64,000 nt of DNA from Voacanga thouarsii (taxonomy: Eukaryota > Streptophyta > Magnoliopsida > Gentianales > Apocynaceae), in assembly GCA_026120185.1 (NCBI GenBank), contig JANUWF010001176.1, positions 6,891,501 to 6,955,500 of the forward strand, in the 5' to 3' direction. The notes beneath the pieces are model-generated. The model ran no database searches and was not told the DNA's origin. It saw only the letters and a list, made by a program, of their open reading frames with translations. Shown piece by piece: positions 11,405 through 24,392 of the stretch. Position 1 is the stretch's first letter. Each line of letters starts with the position of its first letter. The translations under genes and the position numbers were made by a program.

Positions 11405-13867
11405 CTCCCTCTATCCCAATTAAATTGATAGTGTTTGAATCAGCACGGAGATGAAGGATTTGTAAGTTGACTAAAATACACTAGCTAAATATAGGCAAAA
11501 TACCAAAATTGCCCCTTAAAAATATAATGAATGGTAAAAATTTGAAGTCTTCAAATTTTGAATTTCAACTCCAAACTAGTGCTAACTATTTCCACCTGAA
11601 TGTACTCCAATTGGTTTTTTATCTTGCTAAAATAGTAGTAGAGTTCCCACAATTTTAGGACTCTAAAACTCCAACTTTCATTGTTCTTTCAAATTCTCAA
11701 GTAAATCTTCTCAGTAGATTCAATCTCACTATTCTCTAACAAATTTTAATGTTTTCCTTTATTTTCTCCCTTAAATTTCTCAACAGATTATAAGAGATTT
11801 ACCGTGTTATGAGTACTCTGTTTTTTTTCTTCTTATTTGATAGTGCTTTTCTTCTTGTTTTCCTTCTTCTTCCATTAGTAGTAGGTTATTAGATTACATA
11901 GAAAAATGAGTTCTTCATTCATTATAAACCATGGCTATCAAAAGAAGTTCTTAACACATTCTCAAAAACGAGATATTGCCGAGTTTATTCTAAAGCAAAG
12001 TCAACATGGATGTACTAAAAAGAATTTTAGAAGCTATAACTATATTTTGTCTTTCTTATAGTACGGTAATTTATATATGGAGGGTAGCAAAAGCTTGTAT
12101 AGAAGATAAAAGAAAGATTATAATTCACAAAAGGCCTTCTGGTGGATGGAGACACATCTAAGTTGATCCAAACCAAATTCGAGAAATATCTCTTAGACAC
12201 TGCACAAGTATTTGTTCTTTAGCTATAAATTTAAAGGTGTCAAAATCCATTATTTTTAGATGAGTGAAAGAAGCGTTAGTAAGGCCTTACACCAACACTA
12301 TAAAGCCTGCATTAACAGACAAGAATAAGAAAGAAAGAGTACGTACAATTCTACTTATCAATAATTGATTCAGGTATGATTGATTCAAACCCAATGTTCA
12401 TTGATATGTTTGATTTTGTTCATATTGATGAAAAATGATTCTATCTAACAAAAGAAATAGAGAGGTATTACCTCTTACAGGATGAAAAAGACTTTATTCG
12501 TACTAGCAAAAGTAAATGATTCATTACTAAGGTAATGCTTTTGGTTGCTGTAGCACGTCCAAAATTTGGTTCCAATGGTAAAGAAATATTTTTAGGGAAG
12601 ATACGAATCTTTCCTTTTGTATATAAAGAACTAACGAAACACACTAGCAAAAATCAAATGGCAGGAACATTAGGAGCAATACCAATTTTAACTGTGACTA
12701 AAAAGATCACAAGTGCATTTTTAATTGAGAAGGTACAACTAGCTATATGATCTAAATGGCCATATTCTTCCTTAAAAACCATCTTCATCCAACAAAACAA
12801 TGCAAAGCCTCACATAGCTATTGTTGCTCAGATGTTTATTGAAGTTGCAAAAGAATGTGGTTTTGATATTAAGTTATATTTTTTGCCTCCAAATAGCCCT
12901 AATTTTAATGCGTTAGATCTTAGATTTTTTAGAGCTATTCAGTCATTGCAGTACCAAGAAATTCCAAGAACCATTGATGAGTTAATTTGTGTTGTTGAAA
13001 GTGCATGCATTTGATGATTTATCTGCCAATTGTCTTAATCTTTTTTTCCCCCCTTAAATTTACAATCTTGTATGGTCGAGATCATAAAAAATTATGGTGA
13101 AAATCATTATAAAGTGCCACACTTGAGCAAGAGTACCTTAGAAGGAAATAGAAATATACCACTCCAACTCAATTGTGATGCTAATATAGTATAGAATGGA
13201 ATTGATCACTTGCAGCAATAGTAGCTGGGTTGAGATTCTACGGGAATTTTGAATAATCACAGTTTTAGTGGTTGTATTTTTTTATTTTTTATTTTTTTTG
13301 GTATTTGTATTGGAATGGATAAATTCTTCCTTCTATTTTGTTTACTCTATGAACATCCAAATGTTATAAGTCCAAAAGTTGTAAATCTAAATGCATAAAT
13401 CTATACTTTGGATACTTTGAATTTTGTTTAAATATATGATGGAATTCATTTTGACTCCAATTCATGCCCAAATTTGATATGAGTATCTCTCTCTCTCTCT
13501 AAAAAATTGCAACACCTAAATATACTAGCAAGATATATTTTTGCCAGATGATTAATTGTAAAAACTTTTAAAAAAAGATTCATGGTTTTGGTTTTGATAA
13601 GTATTCAAAGTTTTCAAGTCTTTCCAGAGTATAATAACTTCATTATTTTGAAGTTTTGCCACTATAAAATTGAAATAAAACATTTAAGTTGTAGGAGAAA
13701 TTGTTAATAGATATCTTATTAAGTTTGGGGATTTGTGTAAATGTTCAAATTTAAAGGGTAAAATTGAAACCTAAGAAATAATATAATTGTGAAAAAAAAA
13801 GTATTAAATTTTTTGGAATAACCCAAAATAATAAGTGGGTTAATTTAGTTGAGACGGAAGGAATGAG
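11405..13867 (+). mobile_element. Mariner-like element (plant MLE)
   Basis: Flanked by TA dinucleotides (11403-11404 and 13868-13869). The left end reads CTCCCTCTATCCCAATTAAA. The right end read inwards gives CTCATTCCTTCCGTCTCAAC then TAAATTAA, the degenerate CTCCCTCYGTCCCAATTAAATT type of plant Tc1/mariner and Stowaway ends. Its 2463 bp enclose a transposase pseudogene in plus orientation. Confidence 0.8.
11930..13015 (+). pseudogene. Mariner-like transposase pseudogene
   Basis: Would have cut and pasted the surrounding element. Recognisable blocks in order: N-terminal helix-turn-helix remnants (about 11930-12300, including IKPALTDKNKKERV); the first catalytic motif HIDEK (about 12420) followed by a stop where the family has Trp; an open block 12535-12750 with VAVARPKFGSNGKEIF and SKNQMAGT; IQQNNAKPHI (about 12787), where the family has IQQDN; and PPNSPNFNALDLRFF (about 12886-12935), where the family has NSPDLN. 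Two of the three catalytic Asp residues are therefore Asn, and several stops and frameshifts break the frame. Inactive. The family assignment is firm; the exact ends are not. Confidence 0.8.
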
Positions 13868-14079
13868 TAACACCAACCACCGTTAAGGAATATATTTAAG
13901 GATGTGCCCTAAATACTTATTAAGCCATTGCTCTTAACTACTAAAACCCCTTCACCACCTTCTAGTCATAACTCAATTGTTGGAACTCCACTAGAAATTT
14001 GTTGGTTGTTTGATCTGGCACATATCTCATCCTTACACCAAAAAAATGCAACAATAGTAAGCACAATAAGAATAAGTAA

Positions 14080-16440
14080 TCTGAAAAAATAAATAGAATT
14101 TATTTGAAGAACTTACATTTGTTCTCCTCTTCCTTTTTTTATTCTGCAGTCCATTTATAATTCTGGCATATATTTGTGTGGTGACCAACTAGACCATACC
14201 TAAAATAGTAATTGGATCATCTTACCTTTCTCACCCTTAGCCCATTAGGTAGTTCATGCAAAGTCTTTCTCTTCATCTTCTTTGGTCTACTAGCTGATTT
14301 TTTAATTTTTGGAGGTCCCAATTTTTGACAATTAACTTTGGGTCATTGGTTGATGAGATATAGGCATTATCGTATGCTTATATATCATCTTGTAAGTTTT
14401 CACAGAATAGTATTAGGATATCCTTCAAGATTTTTTGTTCTTTTACACTAGTGTAGCACATACATGCACACATGGAATTCTTAAGATTTTAATTTCGTTA
14501 CATGTATATGTTGTTTTCTTCAAATCAACTATCAACTCTTGTCTTATATATCTCACTTTCCAAACCTCATCACCAACTAAGATAGCTTCATTATCTAGCC
14601 CCTTTATCTTTTTGTCTTCAACTTTCATCCATATGCCTGTTAGAATCCTTCCCTCTATATGTCCTAGTAGCTGCTTACATTACATTTCTTAATTGTCTAT
14701 ACTTAAATCTCTATTTAAAATTGGCATATAAATGCCTTATACAAAATATGTACTCACATCCAAACATCAAAGTAGCAATACTTTCAACCAATATGTGCAA
14801 GCAATAATCACAAAGGAAAGAAAATTAGTTGCACTTTTGTCACTTAAATTTGTAATAGAAAAACAAAATATGCATTATTGTATCTTTCGTCTATTAGAAA
14901 TAAAGACCCATTCTCTTTCTTCATGTCCATTAATTTTCCCTTTTAGAATATCTTGAAATAAGTCTCAACTATCCTTATATTCAAACTCCATAACAACCAT
15001 AGCTATAGGAAACATCTGGCTATTGGCATCTCTGCCAATAGCTTGCATAAGTTGCCCTCCAAATTGAATTTTAAAAAAATATACATCTAGTCCAGTAACT
15101 AGCTTAAATCAATCCAATAAACTATGATTTTTGCAATGTACGTCACAAGTAATCTTTTTTAAAAAAGTGCTCCAATAATAATAGATTATAAACATCAACC
15201 ATTGTATATAAACTAGGGCTCTGACTTTAGATAATGGCTTCATGGTCATATACCTTTTCATACTACTTTGGACTATCATCGAGAATAGTTTTAAAGGTAG
15301 CAGTCTTAACTCTATAAAACATGCTTTTGCTCACAATCAACCTATGGCCTCTCCTAATGCTTTTCAACAACACATTAAGGCTCTAATTGTGATCATCTCC
15401 TAATTATTGTTGATATTTTTGCTAATTTATTTAGTTGTGGCTGTTGGATTATTGAATGCCCTTGGGCACTTATGAGGCAAACTTTCACGCTTTTAATTTC
15501 ATTTGTGACTGTTGGATTATTAAACACCTTTGGTTGCTTATGAGGTAGTCCTTTCATTCTTTTAATTTGAAAATTTGCAATTGTCCTAATCACACTAGCA
15601 TAGACCTTCCAACCATATTGCCTTCTACATATAGCTATCACACTATACTTATAATTTTTTTCATACTTAATACATATTCCCTCGTAGATGATATAATCCT
15701 TCAAGATAGTTCTATACAAATATAAGCTACTGAATACCATCCTAGTTTCTAGTTTTTGAAATTTTTTTTCCTCTTTCTTGTTTAAAATTTGGAAATTTAT
15801 TACATTCATCATCATCAGAATTAATTGGAGCCTCTAAAATTTCATCATAAATCATAACATCTATTTCATGCATTTTACCATCTCTTTAATTTTATTGATA
15901 TTTAGTATAACATTGCTAAAATTAATTTTGCTGCAACATCATTATTCATACTAAATTCAGTAGCTAGGATCCTAGATGTGATCGGAATTCATTCCCATCA
16001 ACCTCAAATTGAGCACAAGTATCGCTTAACCTATCTCTGTCTAAGAATAGTTGAAAATTAGACCCCCTATTTATTGAAATTATCATCACTTTCATTAGTA
16101 CTACTAGCTTTATAACTATCATCGCTAGTGCTTTCAAAAGAATTCTCTAGTTCTTCACTTTTAACATGACTCTTATCTTCAAACTCCTCATCACTAATCT
16201 CAGGGATCTAAGACTGATCAGAATTATTACTAGCTTCACCATCCCTACCAACTTAAACGTTAACCATTTCTATATCTTCAGAGTTCACTCTAATGGTAGC
16301 CACTAATCCTAAAGTAGTCTCACTTACTTCTCCATCACCTTGCACTTCTATATAGACTATATTTGACCACAATTTAGATACTTTCGTCACTGAAATATTA
16401 TCAAATAAATAACCTTTTCCAACCCTTGGTAAAATTACAC
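14080..16440 (-). pseudogene. MULE (MuDR-type) transposase pseudogene
   Basis: Read on the minus strand, pieces of a Mutator-like transposase appear in order. An acidic N-terminal part (about 15800-16440) comes first. Then comes a MuDR N-terminal domain at about 15600-15760, with MVFSSLYLYRTILKDYIIYEG and KYSVIAICRR. The central catalytic region (about 14650-15390) is full of stops. A SWIM-like zinc finger at 14443-14560 reads IVDLKKTTYTC...CVHVCATL, keeping Cys-x-His. A basic tail and degenerate zinc knuckle lie near 14100-14330. A tandem duplication of about 69 bases lies at 15438-15570. No inverted ends were found. It is clearly older than the MULE at 23962-31565. Confidence 0.65.
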
Positions 16441-16492
16441 TTGGATCATGCTCGTCAACTACAGTGGCGTCAAAGATCTCAAATCAAGTTGT

Positions 16493-19400
16493 CACATTCC
16501 GAACCCGAGGATGACATGGCAGTATTCCAAAATGGAATACCGAACCCAAAAACAGAAATAGACAGAACAAACTAAAATAACCTAAATGCCATTAACTAAA
16601 ACATAATGGAAAACAAAATCCAATAAACTTGTACTACTCCAACAAACGCTAAAACATCAATTGTCATCAGTACAAATTTAACATGAATAATGCATTATAT
16701 AAGCTCTTCAGAAAATCACTCTAAATCCTCCTCGAACCACTTGTCTAACTTTTTCTCTTCCAACTGAGAACCTGAAATATTAGATAAGGGATGAGCTCAT
16801 TAGCTCAATAAGGAAAACATGACTTAATTAGAATTGAGCAAGTTACATAAGTAATAGTTTCGCAAGCACTTAGTCTTCCAACAGAAGTTTGTAATTTGCC
16901 AGGGTTAGGGGGATGGTTGCGGTTCGAGCTCAAAGAGATTCTCACATCTAACTCACACTAGAGCTCGGTACAACAAAACATTAAGATTCTTGGTAAAAGA
17001 TTAGAGAATCAGAGTTCTAAAGGAAAGTGGAAAGGTTGTGCACTGACATAAGGAGATCACAGAATATCCCACCAAGAAATAAGGGTAAGAAACAGAAGAA
17101 CAATGAATTCCTTAATTTTGCTCAATACTGGATTGAATGATGCATAACCAACACCTGAATGCTGAACCAATGTTGTTTATTCAATAGAGATAATAACAAT
17201 TCAGTCAAGCAAAAGAAACAAACGCTTGCACAGAAGAAAACCAGCACCAAAATCAAATAGAGGGGACCTGGCGTCAGTGGGGAAAGCCAGGCCGGCGCTG
17301 GGTGCAGCAATGGCAACACCGGGCCGAGCAGAGTGGGACTGGCGCTGGGTGTAGCCGGTGGAGCCAGAGCCGGGTGCGTTCTGGAATGCACGAACGTGTT
17401 CCAGAGCACCAAAGCCAATCTGCAACATCCCAATCCTTTGAACCAATCCAACCATCCACTTTACCCAGGAAAGACACCAATTTTGAGCATTAAAAACCCA
17501 TTAAACACATATATATACATATATAAACATAACTTAATGCATAAAAATGGTTCATGCTTGGGGAAAGACTTTGGTTAACTGATATCAGTCTCCTGTATCG
17601 CATTAGGAGAAAGGGCCAGTACACAGAATATGTTGACTAGGTACTATATCTCTTAAGCCTTGTGCCAGTACACAGAATAAAATGGGATCATCTTGAAGGT
17701 TTAATATGGCAAAAATTATCAAATCAAAAGCATGCTAACGAAACGAAAAATTTATCTTTGTGATTGAATGGCCATTTTCGCACTGATGTAAATGTCTGTA
17801 TAAGAATACTTGAAGTTATTGGATCACGTCCTTGTAAATGTCGATTGCGTCTTATTCACGCAAAGCCTTTGATCTTCCGAAATAGTGTCCGTAGCACTGT
17901 CGGTGAAAATTAAAAGATTTAGGTTTGCAATACGTTTGGCTTCTGTGAATGTTTCACAAACTTAGTCTCTGTGAAATAGGTTTCATCTGTGAATGATGAA
18001 TTGCTCAGTGCAAAGCCCTCCACTTCAGTTCATTTTCCATTCATTTCATCAAATTCTCCGAGAGAAAATTCATCTACATGAAAACAGAAAGTATCCATAC
18101 TTTTTGTTATCCTTCACGCAAAATAACACGGGATCCATCCTATATTATTTTTTATTTTAATTAATTAATTAATTAATTTTTTAAATTTTATTTTATCCTT
18201 AATCTTATTCATTGAGCTAGATAAAATTGTTTATATTTGGGTTTGAACACTTATAAATAATAAATCTTAATTATTTATTTTTTGGGCTTCATTAAAAACT
18301 CAATAAATAATTAACAAGTCCAAATAGACCAATATAAAATATCAAGCCTTTTATCTAGTTTTATATCTAGATTAATTTTCTAATTATTCAATCTAGGCCT
18401 TGGGCCCTAAATAAATAAATAATTAATTAAATTAGATAAATTATATACTCTCTCGAGCCTTTTATTTTATTCTACTCCAATGATAAATTAGACTATTTAA
18501 ATAAAATAAAATAAAATTCATAATTATCAAAATTAATTTCTTAACTCAAATCTGTCAAGATTTAAGGGCCATTATGGGGACCAAAAGATATATCGCTTTG
18601 GCTACTAAAATGACCAAAATATCCATACTATATAAATAGTTATATTTTACATTTTAAATATTTTCTAATATCACCATAAGGAAATATTGACTCCAAGGAT
18701 AATGCTGCATTAGCAAAGTTTTCGACCTACAAGTGTAATGACTAAAATACCCCTCTACGCATCGCCGTACATTTAGAGAGAAAGAATGTACTAATACCTC
18801 TCTAATAGACATCTACTATAATTAGACCTCTAGTCCAATGATCCATGGCTCCTGGAATGTTTCTACTTTTCAAGGGAGCTATCCTAAAGTAAACATTCAA
18901 ATCATATTCTCTAGGGCCCTGGATAATTAGATCATTTGAATAATTACAAAGGGTGATATAGTGCAGAAGTTATCTTGTATAAATCTGTCTTAACTAACTA
19001 GTCACATATACCCAACATACAAGTATATCGACTCTACGAAAGAACCTCAACTACAATATATCAAAGTATATGCTTCTAGTTTCGTCAGACTACTAACTCA
19101 TACTCAAGCGGTAGAGTATTAGTCCACGTTGTATTAATGATGGTCTGAGTTTCTTTTAAATAGTACTTTTAGAAATCACTATTACAGGTTATGTTATACG
19201 TATTTGAAATACACTCATGCTATGAAGTGAGTGGACAACTCACTGGCTAAAGGTAAGTCATTTTCCATTTGAAATTCATAACACAATAACCTATACATGA
19301 TGAGATTCTCATTCTCATCAATCGGTTAAGAACAAATATTTATCTGTTAAGTAACTCGTGATCCATACCTTACTGTGAAAGACCACAATTCACATAGATC

Positions 19401-20100
19401 ACTTACTTAAACACAATGGGTCCTTTTCAAAAAAAATCGTGCACAAATAAAATGTAAATTTACAAATAAATTTTGAAAATTAATTTTTTTATTAATAAAT
19501 TTGATAATTACATCAAATAAACTAGTCTAGAGGGCATATATTCCAACACATCCCTACCAACTCCAAGCCCCAAGTATCAAACAGAATAGAACCAAATCAG
19601 AAATCAGAACATAATTTAAACATCCCAAAAGCCATACTTATCATCATAATAACTTAATCACAGTAATGAACTATATACCATGCTCAATCCAGATTTTATA
19701 CTAACATAATTTTTCTAGAATTTCAGAACAAATGAGTATTTATTGAAAAACTAATTAAGAACAAAAAACGCAGATAACTCAGAATCCCTTACCAGGAAAA
19801 ATCGAATCACAGACTACTCTTTTCACCTCCAATTCCTTTTCCCTATACAATCCAGTTATCAGTACCCTATTAGAATCATCAGACCCACCATTTCTCCAAA
19901 ATCAGAACCTCAAAATCAAGAACCCTATATACTAATTAAACCTAGATAGAAGCGTAAGGGAACACTAGTTACCTAAACTTGTAGTCTCAAGCATTTCGCC
20001 TTTCCTTGTCTCCTTTTCCTAGCCCTTATTCTCTTACTGAACAATCTCTGAATGGTGAACAACGTAAATGTCAGAAACAACGTACTGACAAAGCGTAAGT
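16493..20100 (-). mobile_element. Gypsy-like LTR in minus orientation, interrupted
   Basis: Begins TGTCACATTCCGAACCCG at 16493, the reverse complement of a gypsy-type LTR end (...GGAATGTGACA), analogous to the GGGATGTTACA ends elsewhere in the window. The body (16493 to about 17600, then about 19549-20100) carries leader-like segments and a GC-rich patch at 17260-17420. A copia-like LTR splits it. The right boundary is not resolved, and the reading frames at 17122-17580 are not genes. Confidence 0.4.
17707..19548 (-). mobile_element. Copia-like LTR (solo or partial), minus orientation
   Basis: The right edge ends ...GGCATATATTCCAACA at 19548. Read on the minus strand this is TGTTGGAATATATGCC, a very common start of plant copia LTRs. 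The interior is AT-rich and then more balanced towards 17800-18100. The left edge is uncertain: TG at 17707 is one option and no target duplication could be matched. No internal retroviral-type genes are seen. Confidence 0.45.
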
Positions 20101-21728
20101 CAGTCTTAAGAGTAATAATTGCTAATGGATCCCCCAATTACTCCCTCTATTAATTAAGCCTCTAATCTCATGGGCTAAAAGCCTATAATAGATATCATAA
20201 AAAGAAAGCCCTAAGGCCCTAATTGGACCGTGGGCTCACATAGGTAACTCACTAATTGATAATAGAATTATATCTACATCCATGTACTCATTTACCATTT
20301 TGATTATACTACTATTACTATCTCGTAGTCTTAACCGCTTTTCCATTGTATAGTTAGGCAGTCTATAATTAATTATCATGTCATCCTTAAACTTTTTAAG
20401 GACTCTATTAGTCCCATATAAGACAAATAATTTGTATCAACAATTTCTATGCAATCAATCCTGTCCTAATGTAATTTAGAAATATATTGTAAATAAATTC
20501 ATCTCTATATCATATTTCAAAAGTCAATCTTTTTTCATTCATTCTTCCAATTGTAAATCAAAACATTCACAATAAAAGAAAAAGTAAAAAGAGATCAACA
20601 TTTGAATGGAAGAAAACAGAGAAATCATATGGGGATCAAATGCATAGGACAACAAATTTTCAACTATTTTTTTTAAGACATTGAAGCATCCAAATAAAGA
20701 AATAAATAAGGGACCATATGCATGAAAATTCACATACAAAGACTCGGTCATTTATCTTTTTGAAAAAGTCAATTAAAGTAAGCCCAAAAGGAGACCTATT
20801 ACCATGCAATTCATGCAAAGGATTTCAAATTTTTTGAACAATTTGATTAGAGCTTAGGACATAGTGAAAGTCGACTCTATCACGCTATATTTTTAGAAAG
20901 TTTCAAACTTGAATCCATCCATTCAAAAAGAATAATATATTAAAATATAAGGAATTTTACATGCCATTCTTCAACAATAAAAACTCATAAACTAAAAAAA
21001 GTACTTTTGAATCATATATTACCTTATTTAACATCTTTAAATCACTCGATCTACATATTATCAAGCTTTTTCATGGAGGTAGATCTAGCCTATTACTGGA
21101 GATTCATGAGACATAAAAAAAATGAAGATTTTCAAGTTTCTAATTGAGAGGACAAAAGGTTTTTAAGGTTTAAATGGACTTTTTGATTTCAGCTCTCTTA
21201 TAACATGGTAAAACTTTGGTAGCTGAATGAAGTTTCAAGAATTTTGACAGATTTCTTGAGCATTAACAAAGAGAACAAATGGTCCGAATGATATCTAAAC
21301 TTTCACCTCTCTTTGGTAATTATCAAATATGGGAAGCAGATGGAAGGTTTGACAAGGTTGCTTTAGGATTCAAGCCTTCTAATCTTATCTTTTCTAGTAT
21401 TTGTCTCTTGGATTTTCCTCCATAATGAAGGGCATATTAGTAACCACAATTATTTTATGGACATCTTAGATATTTTGTGTTGCATGTTTACGGACATCTA
21501 AATGATTTAAACGAACTTTCAATTGAAGTGTGACATTGGTATAGTTTTTTTTTTTTTTTTTTCTAGTGGGCAACTTAAGAATGACCCTAGAGTATGAGAA
21601 AATTTTCAGTGTAGCTGCTGCACCACGTCATCGCAGTGATGTGGTGCAGTAGTCCTATTATTAACTTACACTTGGTACTACTTGTCACAACTTACCACAT
21701 CACCAATCTAATTTAGATATTCTACACA
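20101..21728. other. Intergenic, no gene seen
   Basis: AT-rich, with poly-T at 21546-21562. A short hairpin lies at 21615-21652 (arms of 12 bases, CTGCTGCACCAC / GTGGTGCAGTAG). No coding potential. Confidence 0.45.
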
Positions 21729-22070
21729 CACTACAAGAAAAAACTAAATTAGTGATGGATCACAACTGTCGCTAAAACAGGCATCGTAATTTGGGACGGA
21801 ATGAAAATCCATCGCAAACAACGACAGATTTGCGACGGTCATTTAATTGATGACATTATAATTAAGTTTATAATTAATGTAGCGACAGATTTGTGACGGT
21901 CAAAATTTTTTATTTTTAAAAAAAATTAATTAGTTTAGGGACGGATTTGAGACGGTCTAAAATTTTTATTTTAAAAAATTAATTAATTAATTCTCTGACC
22001 CAGCTAACAGAACCCACTTGACCACCCCATCCATCCAACCCAACCTGCAAAGAATATTATGAGATTATGT

Positions 22071-22137
22071 CAAACGCAAAGCTCGAACTTGCGTCCTTGT
22101 GGTGGGAGAACACGTGTTCTACCGCTAAACTATTGAT
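22071..22137 (-). other. tRNA-derived sequence inside the CACTA element
   Basis: Read on the minus strand it has an A-box-like TAGCGGTAGAACA and a B-box-like AGTTCGAGC, spaced as in a tRNA, with TCTCCCACC where an anticodon loop would be (glycine-like). The acceptor stem does not pair and the arms are poor, so it is not a working tRNA gene. It may be a captured tRNA pseudogene or a SINE head. Confidence 0.45.
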
Positions 22138-22254
22138 GTTCTTGTGATTTCTTGTGTTATATATTAATTATATAGTATATTTTTTTGTGAATTAGTGACG
22201 GATTTGCAAGGAATTTGGGACGAATCTGTGACAAACAAATTTTTCATCACAAAT

Positions 22255-23080
22255 CCCTTGTTAATTAGTGAGGGATTTGGGACGACTCATTTTTCAAATT
22301 TTAAAAATATTTTTTTTCAAAATTTGGATGGCGTCGCTAATTAGTGATGGCTTTGTGACGGTCATTTAAAATTTAAAAATAAATTTATTTTTTTAAATTG
22401 AAAAAATGAATCGTCGCAAATCCGTAGCTAATTAGTAATAAATTTGCGACGGCCACAAATCCATAGCTAATTAGAGAGGGATTTGTGACTGCTTATTTTT
22501 TAAAATTTTAAAAAATAAGCCATCACAAATCTGTTGGTAAGTTGCGAAGGATTTGCGACGACTTATTTTAAAAATTTTAAAAATAAATTTATTTTCAAAA
22601 TTTAGAAGGTTGTCTCAAATCCATTGCCAATTAGCGAGAGATTTGCAATGACTATCCAAAATATAAAATAAATTTATTTTTTAAATTTTAAAAAATAAGC
22701 CGTCGTAAATTTGTTGGTAAGTTACGAGGGATTTGTGACGAATTATTTTTTCAACTTTAAAAAATAAATTTATTTTCAAAATTTAAAAGGTTGTTGCAAA
22801 TCTGTTGTTAATTAGCGAGGGATTTTCGACGGTTAATTTTTTCAAATTTTAAAAAATTACTTTATTTTCAAAATTTGGAAGTTTGTCGCAAATCTATTGC
22901 TAATTAGCGAGGAATTTGCGACCTCCATCCAAAATATAAAAATAAATTAATTTTTTTAAATTAAAAAAATGAGCTGTTGCAAATCCCTCATTAATTAGCG
23001 AGGGATTTGCGATGACTCATTTTTTTTTAATTTTAAAAAATAAATTTAATTTCAAAATTTGGAAGGCCGTCGCAAATCCC
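22255..23080. repeat. Tandem array of about 90-bp hairpin units
   Basis: The phrase ATTAGCGAGGGATTTGCGAC recurs, with variants, near 22467, 22536, 22629, 22718, 22812, 22903 and 22992: mostly 89-94 bases apart. Each is preceded by GTCGCAAATC in inverted orientation and followed by an A/T run (TTTTAAAAATAAATTTATTT). Each unit can therefore form a stem between neighbouring GTCGCAAATC and GATTTGCGAC. Confidence 0.7.
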
Positions 23081-23496
23081 TCGTTAATTTTCAAAATTTA
23101 GCAACAGTTTTGCAACGGTTAATTTTGAAAAATAAATTGATTTTTGAGTTTTAGATAGTCGTTGCAAAGCTATTGCTAATTAGCAATGAATTTGTGATGG
23201 CTCTTTAATTTTTTAGTGTTAATTAAATATTAAAAAAGGTCGTCACTAATTAGTGATAAATTTGTGACGATTTTCAGTTTAATTAGTGCTAATGAATAAT
23301 TAAAAAAAATCATCGCAAATCCGTTTCTAATTAGCCACGGCTAAATGTTCGTATTATCGATGAATTAGCCACAGAGTTTAAAAAAAATAAATTTATTTTC
23401 AAATTTTTTTACTCCCGTCGCTATTCCATCACAAATTAGCGACGACTCAGAAGCTATCACAAATATTCATCACTAATTATTATTTTTCTTATAATA

Positions 23497-23951
23497 TCAT
23501 TCACTACCCTATATTTGGATGTGGTAATTAACCCTTTTTATTAAGGGGTAAATGCCATTTACCTATGCACCTTGGGTTGTCAATTTAACATATGAATTTC
23601 AAAGGCATTAATAGATTTTTTCAACTTGATGGAGTTAAAATCCTAGATCCCCAATATGTCACACGGGCCTATTTGATACATCTGAAGAGTTCATAAAAAG
23701 CAAGGTGAAGCAATTTTGCAAAGGCCAAAAACAGTCATATTCATTAGCCATATATTCTGTCCAAATATCTACAATCTCTATTGCATAATTAAGATTCGGA
23801 AAAATCTTCATACACCATCATATTGAAAATGGCAAAATATGTCATCTACTTTGAACTTTCACAAATTTTAATTTCCACCATCGAATTTTAAAATGTGTAA
23901 TTTTAACCCTCGAATTTTTAAAATATAAAAAAAATAACTCTTATATCAATT
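23497..23951. other. Spacer, no gene seen
   Basis: AT-rich DNA between the CACTA element and the MULE. No feature recognised. Confidence 0.5.
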
Positions 23952-23961
23952 AAAACTATTA

Positions 23962-24065
23962 TGGAATTTCCGTTAAATGGGATTCTTTTTGGGGGATTTG
24001 ATGACAGTGGGGCGGCGTGGTGGAGAATTCCATTTGTAGTGAGGTCGCATTTCCAAAATGCGACC
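23962..24065 (+). repeat. Left terminal inverted repeat of the MULE
   Basis: Matches the reverse complement of 31462-31565 at roughly nine of ten positions by eye, from (G/A)GAATTTCCGTTAAATGGG through GAATTCCATTTGTAGTGAGG to a GGTCGCATT...AATGCGACC hairpin. Three further hairpins of the same type follow at 24121-24143, 24148-24170 and 24175-24197. Confidence 0.9.
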
Positions 24066-24392
24066 ATAGTGGCCCTCAATCCTAAGCACTTAAGTAATGA
24101 CGGAAGGTCTAGAGACATATGGTTGCATTATCTTAATGTGACCATAAGGTCGCGTTATTGTAATGCGACCTAATAGTCGCATTATGGTAATGCAACCTTG
24201 TTATCATCTATACTAAATACAACCTTCTTGTCATTTTATTTAAAAACTTCCGCAACTAAAGCCTCTATTGACTAAACATATTCGATTCTTATATTAAAAA
24301 AAATATATGTACAGTGCGAAAACATTTCAAAATGTAAATTCTAACATCACAAGTACTATTTAGAAATGATTCTTAAAATACAATAAAATATA

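Larger units (their letters stand above)
21729..23496. mobile_element. Non-autonomous CACTA-type element
   Basis: The left end CACTACAAGAAAA (21729-21741) is the canonical plant CACTA terminus. The right end read inwards is TATTATAAGAAAA (23484-23496), the same motif with three C-to-T changes. Flanking 3-base sites are ACA and TCA, one mismatch. The 1.77-kb interior holds no transposase; it consists mainly of diverged hairpin repeats of GATTTGCGACGG / CCGTCGCAAATC, typical of CACTA subterminal repeats. Confidence 0.75.

Noticed and set aside
17122..17580. Several overlapping open frames in a GC-rich patch
   Set aside because: Both strands and several frames are open at once, with no family motifs. 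This is a compositional effect inside an LTR-like region.
21615..21652. 12-base-arm hairpin CTGCTGCACCAC / GTGGTGCAGTAG
   Set aside because: Short, isolated, no flanking duplication; could be chance or a fragment of a MITE.
24121..24200. Regularly spaced palindromes that could suggest a CRISPR-like or attachment array
   Set aside because: They are hairpins with variable loops at the ends of a plant MULE; no spacers of constant length and no associated genes.
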